NCBI GenBank assembly: GCA_034436015.1
Contig: DAOTWG010000004.1
Span: 1 to 64,000, forward strand
Direction of reading: 5' to 3'
From: DAOTVX01 sp034436015
GTDB lineage: Bacteria > Chloroflexota > Anaerolineae > Anaerolineales > Villigracilaceae
Length of the DNA: 64,000 bases
Position 1 is the first letter of the stretch; every line of letters starts with the position of its first letter. Position numbers and translations under genes: made by a program. Shown piece after piece: positions 52,231 through 59,724 of this stretch. Below the pieces are notes generated by a model that worked only from the letters and a program-made list of their open reading frames with translations, did no database searches and was not told the DNA's origin.

Positions 52231-52902
52231 CTATATTAATCCTGGCACGTTCTCTTGTTCCTGCAAAGGTCTTGTAAAGTTGATCGTGTACGTCCACACC
52301 CCGCCCGCATGCCGGAGAAAGTGAAAGCCCGCCGACATCGCACGACGACGAGTTTCCCACGGGAAAGGGTAGTCAGGGTCAATGAATTCTTCGGTAATCG
52401 ATAGCACACCGCCAGGGTGGAGCACGCGGTATAATTCACGGAAAGCGCGGCTTTTTCCTCGGACTTCGGCCATAACGCTGATGGCGAACGCGCGATCGAA
52501 GCAACGATGGGCCAGCGGCAGGAATTCCGCGTCGGCTACCAGGATTCTTACATTCGCCAGGCCGGCGTTTTGTACTCGCCGCGCCAGTTGACGAGCCATA
52601 TCGAGTTGGATGTCAACAGCAAGAACCAATCCCTGCGCCCCAACGCGGTAAGCAGCCTGTTCGGTAAAAACGCCCACTCCCGGTCCAAGCTCCAGCACTC
52701 GTTCGCCGGCTTGAAATCCAATGCGATCTGGCGTCTTGCGTAAATAGCAGCGACGAAACGGGCTATTCAACACCCAGCCCAACGAAGCCGGGCAGGGCGC
52801 GGCAAAATGGACGAGATCGGCAATACGGGCTACGATTTTCATTCCTACGAGCCAGAGAAAGGTCAGCCCGAGTAGCAAGACGACGAGAAGACGCCATAGC
52901 AT
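52231..52902 (-). CDS. Class I SAM-dependent methyltransferase, membrane-anchored
   Basis: A 223-residue protein with an N-terminal TM helix (about 4-22) and a Rossmann methyltransferase domain: ERVLELGPGVGVFTEQAA (motif I) near residue 65, LAVDIQLDMARQLARRV (motif II) and a DRAFAISVMAEV strand, then LHPGGVLSITE. Substrate unknown. ATG at 52902 sits 7 bases after TACAAT with a TGC extension and no ribosome binding site, so a leaderless mRNA is predicted. It is first in the operon with VWA-FHA (9-base gap) and PP2C. Confidence 0.85.
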   Translation of the reverse strand: MLWRLLVVLLLGLTFLWLVGMKIVARIADLVHFAAPCPASLGWVLNSPFRRCYLRKTPDRIGFQAGERVLELGPGVGVFTEQAAYRVGAQGLVLAVDIQLDMARQLARRVQNAGLANVRILVADAEFLPLAHRCFDRAFAISVMAEVRGKSRAFRELYRVLHPGGVLSITEEFIDPDYPFPWETRRRAMSAGFHFLRHAGGVWTYTINFTRPLQEQENVPGLI

Positions 52903-52909
52903 ATAGTAA

Positions 52910-52915
52910 ATTGTA
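52910..52915 (-). promoter_or_regulatory. Extended -10 (TGC-TACAAT) of a probably leaderless operon
   Basis: Minus-strand TACAAT (52915-52910) preceded by TGC. It ends 7 bases before the ATG at 52902. No -35 at standard spacing. Confidence 0.5.
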
Positions 52916-53033
52916 GCATACTCAAGAGGCAATCGCGAGAAGCGTCCCGCAGGATTGATCCACATCGCCTTCGGCGGCGAAAGGAAGGAATGTCACCCTA
53001 AAAGGCGCACGTGCGGCAAGGAGAGCAAATAAG

Positions 53034-53561
53034 GTGAAAACCGTCTTGCATGTGACTATTGGCGTTCTGATAGGGCTATTGGCAGCAGGTTTGCTCCGGT
53101 TGGCTTCCGCGCCTGCACCTGGGCAACCGATCACTTTATTGTCAACGCCGACGCCCTCACCAATCAAAGTTTACGTAACGGGGGCGGTGGTCTCTCCAGG
53201 CGTATATACCCTTATGCCGGGCAGCCGAGTGGAGGACGCCGTAGAAGCCGCCGGCGGCTTCATGCCAGACGCAGCCAGCGAGCAAGTCAACCTGGCATCG
53301 TTGCTCTGGGATGGAGCGCAGATTCACATTCCTCACATTGCAGCAAGCTCGCGCGTCGGTAGTGGGCGTATCAACATAAACACGGCCAGCGCCGAGGAAC
53401 TAGCGACGCTGCCAGGAATTGGGCCAACGACAGCGCAGAAGATCGTGGAATACCGTCTCCAGCACGGGCCGTTCCGTACAATTCAAGATATTCAGAACGT
53501 GCCGGGCATTGGACCGGTCACATTCGCTAAGATTCAAGACTACATCACCGTGGGGCCATGA
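53034..53561 (+). CDS. comEA: ComEA-type helix-hairpin-helix DNA-binding protein
   Basis: A 175-residue protein with an N-terminal membrane anchor (about 5-25), an SLBB domain (about 44-98; KVYVTGAVVSPGVYTLMPGS), and a C-terminal helix-hairpin-helix pair (about 110-175; ININTASAEELATLPGIGPT, IQNVPGIGPVTFAKI). This is the normal ComEA order; the protein binds double-stranded DNA outside the membrane during natural transformation. GTG at 53034 has AAGGAG 10 bases upstream. The comEC channel is not next to it; a methyltransferase overlaps instead. Confidence 0.92.
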   Translation: MKTVLHVTIGVLIGLLAAGLLRLASAPAPGQPITLLSTPTPSPIKVYVTGAVVSPGVYTLMPGSRVEDAVEAAGGFMPDAASEQVNLASLLWDGAQIHIPHIAASSRVGSGRININTASAEELATLPGIGPTTAQKIVEYRLQHGPFRTIQDIQNVPGIGPVTFAKIQDYITVGP

Positions 53562-54121
53562 TGATTGACCACTTTGGCCTGCTGGCGCCGTTCTACGATT
53601 CCCTGTTCACCCGTAAAACAGATGCCTTCCTGTTGGAATTGGCGAACCTCCCAGAAAAGGGATGCATCCTTGACGCTGGAGGTGGCACAGGGCGGATCAC
53701 CCAATCGCTCGTGAAAGAGGGGAGACAAATCATCATCGCCGATTCCTCGTTCGCCATGTTACGGCAAGCGGTCAAAAAGAGATTATCGGCAATCCATGCC
53801 TACACCGAATGCTTGCCCTTTGACGATGAGGTGTTCGACCGCATCTTGGTTGTGGACGTCCTCCATCACGTCTACAACCAAAAGCAGACCGCCGGCGAAC
53901 TCTGGCGCGTCTTGCGCCCAGGAGGACGTGTTGTTATCCTGGAACCAGATATAGAACACCCGGCCGTATGGGCATTGGCCTTGTTCGAAAAACTAGCCCT
54001 AATGCGCAGCCATTTCCTGCGACTCCCACAGGTTCTTGCGCTTTTTCCGGCGGTTGGCGCAAACAAGAGCGGAAGAACATACCGCTACAACTTTGGTGTG
54101 GTTATCGAAAAAGTCAGGTGA
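53558..54121 (+). CDS. Class I SAM-dependent methyltransferase
   Basis: A 187-residue methyltransferase of the UbiE/type-11 kind. Motif I is CILDAGGGTGRITQSL near residue 32, motif II IIADSSFAMLRQA, then FDRILVVDVLHHV and LRPGGRVVILEPD. The N-terminus MMIDHFGLLAPFYDSL is typical of lipid or quinone methyltransferases. Substrate unknown. It overlaps comEA by 4 bases (ATGA), so it is expressed with it, although no functional link is known. Confidence 0.85.
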   Translation: MMIDHFGLLAPFYDSLFTRKTDAFLLELANLPEKGCILDAGGGTGRITQSLVKEGRQIIIADSSFAMLRQAVKKRLSAIHAYTECLPFDDEVFDRILVVDVLHHVYNQKQTAGELWRVLRPGGRVVILEPDIEHPAVWALALFEKLALMRSHFLRLPQVLALFPAVGANKSGRTYRYNFGVVIEKVR

Positions 54122-54127
54122 AAACCG

Positions 54128-54156
54128 TTGCACATTTCTGTTGATTTTGCTACAAT
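54128..54156 (+). promoter_or_regulatory. Promoter of the small membrane protein gene
   Basis: TTGCAC (54128-54133), 17-base spacer, TACAAT (54151-54156) with TGC before it. It gives a leader of about 55 bases to the ATG at 54220. Confidence 0.7.
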
Positions 54157-54219
54157 GGATTTCAAGCATCTAAGGCTCTTACATTTGAACATTCTTCACA
54201 ATTCTTATAAGGAGGACAA

Positions 54220-54456
54220 ATGGACGAGAAACTCAAAAAAGCACGCAGATTCGGCCTCTGGTTGGTTGTGCTCTTTGCCGTCGTCTTCGCAGTCGTGACA
54301 GCCATCATGTACATGATGGTACAGCCGCTGACCGGCGGCGCTGGAATCGCTGCGATTGGGCAAGCTCTGGCCCAAAGTTGGTTCATTTACCTCATCACGG
54401 CAGTTATCCTGCTAGCCGCCTACTTCATATACCGCGCCATTGCGCTGAAGAAGTAG
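54220..54456 (+). CDS. Small two-TM membrane protein
   Basis: A 78-residue protein with two membrane helices (about 12-35 and 53-73), a basic N-terminus (MDEKLKKARRFG) and a basic C-terminus (RAIALKK), so both ends probably face the cytoplasm. AAGGAGG precedes the ATG. It has its own strong promoter and is followed by two terminators, so it is an independent, probably well-expressed unit. I do not recognise the family. Confidence 0.7.
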   Translation: MDEKLKKARRFGLWLVVLFAVVFAVVTAIMYMMVQPLTGGAGIAAIGQALAQSWFIYLITAVILLAAYFIYRAIALKK

Positions 54457-54460
54457 GACT

Positions 54461-54484
54461 CCGGTTTATCGCAAAACCGGTTTT
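54461..54484 (+). terminator. First terminator after the small membrane protein
   Basis: CCGGTTT pairs with AAACCGG around ATCGCA, followed by TTTT. It starts 5 bases after the stop codon. Confidence 0.65.
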
Positions 54485-54492
54485 CCCACCCC

Positions 54493-54535
54493 GCCCCGGC
54501 TCTTAACCCCCCGGTTACCGGGGCATCTATTTTTT
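54493..54535 (+). terminator. Second, tandem terminator
   Basis: GCCCCGG (54493-54499) pairs with CCGGGGC (54518-54524); an inner CCCCGG-TTA-CCGGGG is an alternative stem. ATCTATTTTTT follows. Together with the previous hairpin it forms a double stop before the convergent DUF2007 gene. Confidence 0.6.
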
Positions 54536-54547
54536 AATCGCTGCCGC

Positions 54548-54787
54548 TCAGGATTCTTGTGGTTCATTCTCCCAGAACGTTTGGAGCAATTTCCTCGCCT
54601 GAGACAGTTTCTGACGCGGAACGAAGACCTCTACCTGCCCCAGACCGCCAATAGTAACCGGGTAGACCCAATGACCAACGCCCTCCTGGAACAGTGCTAC
54701 TTCTACACCGTGCGCCTCCAGATAACTTGCGAGCCAATCGGCGTGCAAGCGGCCCTGCACCTCTGTCAGCTTTGCCCAGGAAGTCAT
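54548..54787 (-). CDS. DUF2007 family protein
   Basis: A 79-residue protein matching DUF2007, a small ferredoxin-like fold often called putative signal-transducing protein: KLTEVQGRLHADWLASYLEA, GVEVALFQEG, and VEVFVPRQKLSQARKLL. It has no known function. GGAG lies about 11 bases before the ATG. It is 161 bases downstream of dinG on the same strand. That gap holds no gene; a hairpin AATGCGA/TCGCATT lies in it. Confidence 0.75.
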   Translation of the reverse strand: MTSWAKLTEVQGRLHADWLASYLEAHGVEVALFQEGVGHWVYPVTIGGLGQVEVFVPRQKLSQARKLLQTFWENEPQES

Positions 54788-54948
54788 AGGTCATCTCCAG
54801 ACGAAAAGAAAGAGCAATGCGAACATCGCATTCTTTTTGCGGCATATAGGCAACAAGCCGTGGGCCGAGCAAGAAAGCCTAGTTGCCGTGATCTTGGGCA
54901 AAAACCCACGGGCGCTCGAAAAAGACGATACCTCCGTGCCATGGGCGT

Positions 54949-57744
54949 TCACCCTAGGTTCAACCATCTGGCAGCAAGACGAGGCAAGTCAGCCAGCGAA
55001 CCGATTCGAGTCGTACACGGCGGCAGTGATTCAAGGAACAGGCGTCCGTACGCTTTTGTCAACACGCGGCGGTCGAGAATGGTCACCACACCGCGATCAG
55101 ACTGGGTGCGAATCAGGCGCCCAAACCCCTGACGAAAACGCAAGATTGCCTCCGGTAAATGGTACTCCTGAAAAGGGTCTTCAAACATTTCCGAACGCGC
55201 CGCCACCAATGGATCCGATGGAACAGCAAAAGGCAGCTTGACAATGACCAGCACGGATAAGGCCTCTCCAGGCACGTCCACGCCTTCCCAAAAAGAACGG
55301 GCGCCCAACAAGACGGCGCGTTCTGTGCTCTTGAATGTCTCAAGCAGGGTGTTCGGTGAAGCGCCTTCGCCTTGCTCGTAAACGATGATGCCGGCCCGTG
55401 CCAGAGGGGCCGTGATCGCGCGCGAGGTGCGCTTCAGTTGCGCGTACGAGGTAAAGAGGGCCAACGTACGCCCGCCGCTTGCACGACACAGCTGGACAAG
55501 CGCCCGTTCCACCTGATACTGGTACTCCGATGTGTGCGGCTCGGCAATATCATTCACAATGTAAAGCAGGGCGGCATTCTCATAGTCGAACGGCGAACCA
55601 AGAGCCAGTTCCTCCGCCTCATCTGCACACAGACTGTTGCGCAGGTAATCGAACGCCCCGTTTGTAGTCAGCGTGGCGGAGGTCAAGATAACACTAGATT
55701 TTTCATGCCAGAGGTACTTTTCCACGAAGGGGCCCACGCGCACCGGAGCCGCGTTCAAAGCCACATGTCCATCGTTCGCGCCGATTTCCACCCAATAAAC
55801 ATAATCCTTATGAGGGGTGCTCATCAGCGCATGGAGCATATTGCGGGCATCCAGCAGGCGTCGGTAGATGCTCCCCAAATCGCCGATGATACCCTCCATC
55901 TCTTCCACACCGGCAGCATACATATCGCCGGCATCTTGCTGAATTTCGCCGAGTAAAGCAACCAGCAAGGACAGCGTCTCTTCGCCGGCATCCCAGGCGA
56001 TTTCGACCTCATCCCAACCGGGCAGGGTACGCGTGGACGGCAAAACACGTTGTTGATAGGCATAGAGGCTGTCTGGCTGCCCCTCGCGTTGCAATGCCAA
56101 GAAATTGGCCAGGGTCTCGAAGTAAACGCGCATTTGTTCCTGCAACCGCCAGGCCAGGTTTGCAGCGCGTTCTACTTTTTGTTGGAGGACAGCGTAATCC
56201 GAGGGGCGAATCTGATTCCGGGCCATCTGAAGCAGGTCGCCAAGAACATAGCCAGAAGCGGTGCTGACTTCGCGCAGGAGGCATTCCAAATCTCTCTGCG
56301 TCAGGCGCAGGCTCATAGCATCCGTGGTAGCCGATTCTAAATGATGCGCCTCGTCCACGATCAGATAGTCGTACTCCGGCAGGACACGGTTGCCGGTGGC
56401 AGCATCGGTCAGAAGCAAGGCGTGATTGACAACCAGGAGGTGAGCATCTTCCGCAGCCTGACGGGCCAGAAAGAAGGGACAACCCCCTTCCTGACGTTCG
56501 ATGCAGACATCAGGAGAACAATTCTCATCTTCCGCAGAAAGACGCGTCCATACCTCGCGTTCAGCCGGGCCGTTGAGATTGATCTCGGCGCGATCGCCGC
56601 TCGCGCCGCAGTAAAGCCAGACTAGAATCTTCCCCAGGACGCGCATCTCTTCGGCATTACGCGGGCCATGTTTGCGAAGCATGTCCAGCCGACGCGGGCA
56701 GATGTAGTTCGAGCGGCCTTTCAATACCGCCGCGCGCAGGTCGAGGCCGAGCGCCGCGCGCAAGTCGGGAATGTCCTTTTGAATCAGTTGATCCTGGAGA
56801 TTGATGGTGTTCGTCGAAATAACGACGCGCGTATGATTCTGCAGAGCAAACAAGGCAGCCGGTACAAGGTAGGCAAACGACTTGCCCACGCCCGTCCCGG
56901 CTTCGACCAGCAAATGCTGACGCCGCGAAAGCGCCGTCGCCGCCGCGCGCAACATGGCAATTTGCTCGGGGCGGTGTTCATAGTTGGCAAAATAAGCAGC
57001 AAATGGTCCTCCGTATTCGAGCAATGAGACTGTTTCCTCCACATCCAGGGGTATCGGGTCGTCGGGAATGCGCAGCGGAGGGCCTTTAGGTTTCTCCGAG
57101 GGGAAGCGGAAAAAGTGCGCGCTACGCCGATCGCCCTTTCCACGAACGCGCTCATTCTGGCGCGCCCGCAGGATTTGCTGAAACGGCCAGGCTCCGTTCC
57201 ATTCGATTGGATCGCTATGATCCACGATTTCGGCAATCAATTCGAGCGGCAACTGCCTGGCCTCCTCGTACAAACGGAGAAAAATGCCGTGTGTTACGCG
57301 TGCATCCTCCAGAGCGCGATGCGTGGCAGGCAAAGGAACCCCCAACGCCCGCCCAAGCGCGCCCAGATTGTAACGTCCGGCAGTCGGGAGAAGCACAGAA
57401 GCCATCTCATAGGTGTCGATGTGCTCGTTGAGCTCAAAGAGGCCATATTTGCTGAAAAAGCCCAAGTCAAAGCGGATATTGTGACCGAGAATGGGGGAAT
57501 CGCCGACGAAATCGGCTAACTCTTGCAATATCTCCTTCAGACGCGGCGCCTGACGCGCCATTTCATCGCTTATGCCGGTCAGGGCTGTGATGAATTCGGG
57601 GATGCGGCGGCCAGGGTTGACAAGCGTCGTCCACTCGTCCTCAACGCGGCGGCCATTGAATCGCCGCGCCCCGATTTCGATAATCGCATCCGACTGCGGA
57701 TCCAGACCGGTCGTTTCCACATCCAGCGCAACAATGGAGGTCAT
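54949..57744 (-). CDS. dinG: DinG-family helicase with N-terminal DnaQ-like exonuclease
   Basis: A 931-residue fusion. Residues 1-165 are a DEDDh 3'-5' exonuclease: IVALDVETTGLDP, ILGHNIRFDLGFF and THRALEDARVTH hold the four acidic residues and His. Residues about 240-931 are an XPD/DinG-type superfamily 2 helicase: Walker A EAGTGVGKSFAY, iron-sulfur cysteines in RSNYICPRR, ENCSPDVC and GGCPFF, and the DEAHH box. Motif VI appears as QGFGRLIRTQSDRGVVTILD. This is the Bacillus-type layout, used in repair of structured or hybrid DNA. It overlaps the NERD gene by 4 bases. Confidence 0.95.
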   Translation of the reverse strand: MTSIVALDVETTGLDPQSDAIIEIGARRFNGRRVEDEWTTLVNPGRRIPEFITALTGISDEMARQAPRLKEILQELADFVGDSPILGHNIRFDLGFFSKYGLFELNEHIDTYEMASVLLPTAGRYNLGALGRALGVPLPATHRALEDARVTHGIFLRLYEEARQLPLELIAEIVDHSDPIEWNGAWPFQQILRARQNERVRGKGDRRSAHFFRFPSEKPKGPPLRIPDDPIPLDVEETVSLLEYGGPFAAYFANYEHRPEQIAMLRAAATALSRRQHLLVEAGTGVGKSFAYLVPAALFALQNHTRVVISTNTINLQDQLIQKDIPDLRAALGLDLRAAVLKGRSNYICPRRLDMLRKHGPRNAEEMRVLGKILVWLYCGASGDRAEINLNGPAEREVWTRLSAEDENCSPDVCIERQEGGCPFFLARQAAEDAHLLVVNHALLLTDAATGNRVLPEYDYLIVDEAHHLESATTDAMSLRLTQRDLECLLREVSTASGYVLGDLLQMARNQIRPSDYAVLQQKVERAANLAWRLQEQMRVYFETLANFLALQREGQPDSLYAYQQRVLPSTRTLPGWDEVEIAWDAGEETLSLLVALLGEIQQDAGDMYAAGVEEMEGIIGDLGSIYRRLLDARNMLHALMSTPHKDYVYWVEIGANDGHVALNAAPVRVGPFVEKYLWHEKSSVILTSATLTTNGAFDYLRNSLCADEAEELALGSPFDYENAALLYIVNDIAEPHTSEYQYQVERALVQLCRASGGRTLALFTSYAQLKRTSRAITAPLARAGIIVYEQGEGASPNTLLETFKSTERAVLLGARSFWEGVDVPGEALSVLVIVKLPFAVPSDPLVAARSEMFEDPFQEYHLPEAILRFRQGFGRLIRTQSDRGVVTILDRRVLTKAYGRLFLESLPPCTTRIGSLADLPRLAARWLNLG

Positions 57745-58445
57745 GTCTCTCGCGTTCCCTCAGGCAGCACAGAACGAATCGTTTCCAACATCGTCGAAGG
57801 GATGGGTTTCTCCTTTGCCCGTTTCCGCAGGAAATCTTTTAGATCCCTAGCAAGAAGAACGGGGAAAGGCGCATCCTGCACCTCCACGCGCGCCGCTGGA
57901 TGGTAAAAGACAAGCGCCGCCTGTATCGGCACTTCTATCCCATTCAACGCTCGGCGAAAGAAGCGCCGGGTCAAGTCTATTTCGCTGCGCGCCTCGAGAT
58001 CAGGCCGACCTATGCTACCCTGACCAAAGAAGCGCAGATACGCCGCGAGAAAGCCTCCGCCCCCTTGACGATAACGTCCCCGCGACCAGGTCACAACACC
58101 GGCAGAGGGATAGGGAAGCAACACCCAGACCCCCGCCGGGCCGACCAACAAATGGGAGGCCGGGGTGAGATAATGATACATAGAGTATTCCCGTCCAAGT
58201 CCCTTGAGACTCTTATCCAGAACCTGATCGGGACGCGGGGAACGCCCCCAACGGCTGCCAAAATACACCCCAATCTGGGTAAGCAGCAAGGAAACAACCA
58301 TCAGGAACAAGGTGTACACAAACAGCTCGATGTAGCGGAAGGCCAGGTACGTCGCTATGCCCATCACAACGAGAGCGGCCAGGGTGGTAATTCGGCCAAT
58401 ACGGGCATTGCGCTTGACAAGGCGATGATTGATCACGATCTTCAT
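57741..58445 (-). CDS. NERD-like domain membrane protein
   Basis: A 234-residue protein with two TM helices (about 19-38 and 40-63) followed by a NERD-like domain (about 75-215): YHYLTPASHLLVGPAGVWVL, TWSRGRYRQGG, and a late QAALVFYHPAARVEV strand. NERD domains are related to Holliday-junction-type nucleases, but key catalytic residues are not clear here. It sits between plsX (20-base gap) and dinG (overlap), so it is co-expressed with a helicase-exonuclease. A longer relative lies at 9163-10275. Confidence 0.65.
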   Translation of the reverse strand: MKIVINHRLVKRNARIGRITTLAALVVMGIATYLAFRYIELFVYTLFLMVVSLLLTQIGVYFGSRWGRSPRPDQVLDKSLKGLGREYSMYHYLTPASHLLVGPAGVWVLLPYPSAGVVTWSRGRYRQGGGGFLAAYLRFFGQGSIGRPDLEARSEIDLTRRFFRRALNGIEVPIQAALVFYHPAARVEVQDAPFPVLLARDLKDFLRKRAKEKPIPSTMLETIRSVLPEGTRET

Positions 58446-58465
58446 GTTCTCTCCTCAGGATGGAA

Positions 58466-59488
58466 TCAGGCCGACGACACAAGGGATTTCTGGATAGCAT
58501 CGCGTAGCGAATCCAGCATACGAGCTTCGACAGCCTCTTTCGCCACACGAACAGCATTCTTGATCGCTATCGCGTCCGAACGGCCGTGACCGATAAACAC
58601 CAGGCCATTTACGCCCAGCAAAGGGGCTGCCCCATGATCGGAAGGATTCATCAACCTGCGGATACCCAGGAGTGCCGGCTTGACCAATAGGCCGCCCACT
58701 TTGACCATCAGCCCGCCGTTCACGACCGCTTCTTTGATCTTGTCCATTAGCAACTTCGCCACAGCCTCGGCTGTTTTTAGGAGAACGTTGCCAGTAAAAC
58801 CATCGGTGACGGCCACATCCACCCGACCGGAAAGCAACTCTTTCCCCTCAATGTTCCCTACGAAATTCAAATCGCTTTCCTGCAGTAGAGGATAGGCGGC
58901 CCTGACCAGTTCGGAACCTTTGCCGGCCTCCTCGCCATTGGAAATCAGACCCACTTTTGGATTCGGCACGCCGAGCACTTTTTCCGCGTACAGCGCGCCC
59001 ATGACGCCGAACTGGAGCAGGTTTTCCGGTTTACAGTCGGGATTAGCACCGACATCAATGACCACGCAGAAACCGGTTGCCGTTGGAAAGAGAGGAGCCA
59101 CGCCAGGGCGATCCACGCCGGGAATCACCCCAAGCCGAAAGTACGCCGTCACAGCGGCCGCGCCGGTATTACCGGCGGTAACGAAAGCGTCGGCATCGCC
59201 CTTTTTAACCAGGTCAATGCCGATCGCCATCGAATTTCTAGCATTGGGACGGCGCGCTTTTAACACAAGCGCCAATCCCTTGTCCTCCATTGTCAGCACC
59301 TCCGGAGCATGAACCACGCGGATGGGCAAATCGCCCGGGTTTTGCGCTGCCAGTATTGGCCCGATTCGGGCCTCGTCGCCAACCAGGATGATTTCCACGC
59401 CATACGCACGGGCAGCCATCACCGCGCCGATCACGTCCGGTTCGGGGAAACGGTCGCTCCCCATGGCATCCACAACGATTCGGGTCAT
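58466..59488 (-). CDS. plsX: Phosphate acyltransferase PlsX
   Basis: A 340-residue enzyme that makes acyl-phosphate from acyl-ACP for membrane phospholipid synthesis. Diagnostic parts: MTRIVVDAMGSDRFPEPDV, ILVGDEARIGPILA, NSMAIGIDLVKKGDADAFVT, TGNTGAAAVTAYFRLG, DVGANPDCKPENLLQFG, and AVTDGFTGNVLLKT. ATG at 59488 is at the family N-terminus; the longer open frame runs back through the tRNA-Leu gene and is spurious. plsX is first in an operon with the NERD gene and dinG; its usual neighbours rpmF and fabH are not here. Confidence 0.95.
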   Translation of the reverse strand: MTRIVVDAMGSDRFPEPDVIGAVMAARAYGVEIILVGDEARIGPILAAQNPGDLPIRVVHAPEVLTMEDKGLALVLKARRPNARNSMAIGIDLVKKGDADAFVTAGNTGAAAVTAYFRLGVIPGVDRPGVAPLFPTATGFCVVIDVGANPDCKPENLLQFGVMGALYAEKVLGVPNPKVGLISNGEEAGKGSELVRAAYPLLQESDLNFVGNIEGKELLSGRVDVAVTDGFTGNVLLKTAEAVAKLLMDKIKEAVVNGGLMVKVGGLLVKPALLGIRRLMNPSDHGAAPLLGVNGLVFIGHGRSDAIAIKNAVRVAKEAVEARMLDSLRDAIQKSLVSSA

Positions 59489-59520
59489 GATTTTGCTCCA
59501 TTCTGCAAGAGTAAACTTGC

Positions 59521-59548
59521 TTGACAAGCCAACTATCGTGATTATAAT
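59521..59548 (+). promoter_or_regulatory. Consensus promoter of tRNA-Leu
   Basis: TTGACA (59521-59526), 16-base spacer, TATAAT (59543-59548). Both hexamers match the sigma-A consensus perfectly. The start should fall about 5 bases before the tRNA. Confidence 0.85.
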
Positions 59549-59559
59549 ACGCCTTGTCT

Positions 59560-59641
59560 GCGCTGGTGCTGGAATTGGCAGACAGGCATGGTTGAGGGCC
59601 ATGTGCCGCAAGGCGTGAGGGTTCAAATCCCTCCCAGCGCA
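59560..59641 (+). tRNA. tRNA-Leu (anticodon GAG)
   Basis: Acceptor GCGCTGG pairs with CCAGCGC; the D-arm has GGAATTGGCAGAC; the anticodon stem CATGG/CCATG closes the loop TTGAGGG, giving anticodon GAG for CUC/CUU codons. A long variable arm (class II) and T-arm GAGGG-TTCAAAT-CCCTC follow. The 3' CCA is not encoded. Confidence 0.95.
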
Positions 59642-59647
59642 TCGAGA

Positions 59648-59681
59648 GGAAGCGACTGTAACGGTCGCTTCCTTTGTTGTT
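59648..59681 (+). terminator. Terminator of tRNA-Leu
   Basis: GGAAGCGAC pairs perfectly with GTCGCTTCC around TGTAACG, followed by TTTGTTGTT. It starts 7 bases after the tRNA. Confidence 0.8.
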
Positions 59682-59705
59682 CTGCATCGCTATATTTGAT
59701 ACAAT
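59677..59705 (+). promoter_or_regulatory. Promoter of the NAD(P)H-hydrate repair gene
   Basis: TTGTTC (59677-59682), 17-base spacer, TACAAT (59700-59705). The -35 overlaps the T-tail of the tRNA terminator. AGGAGGT at 59712-59718 is the ribosome binding site of the next gene. Confidence 0.5.
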
Positions 59706-59724
59706 ACCACCAGGAGGTGATAGC

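Noticed and set aside
59489..59626. N-terminal extension of plsX
   Set aside because: The extension runs antisense through the tRNA-Leu gene and its promoter; the family N-terminus begins at 59488.
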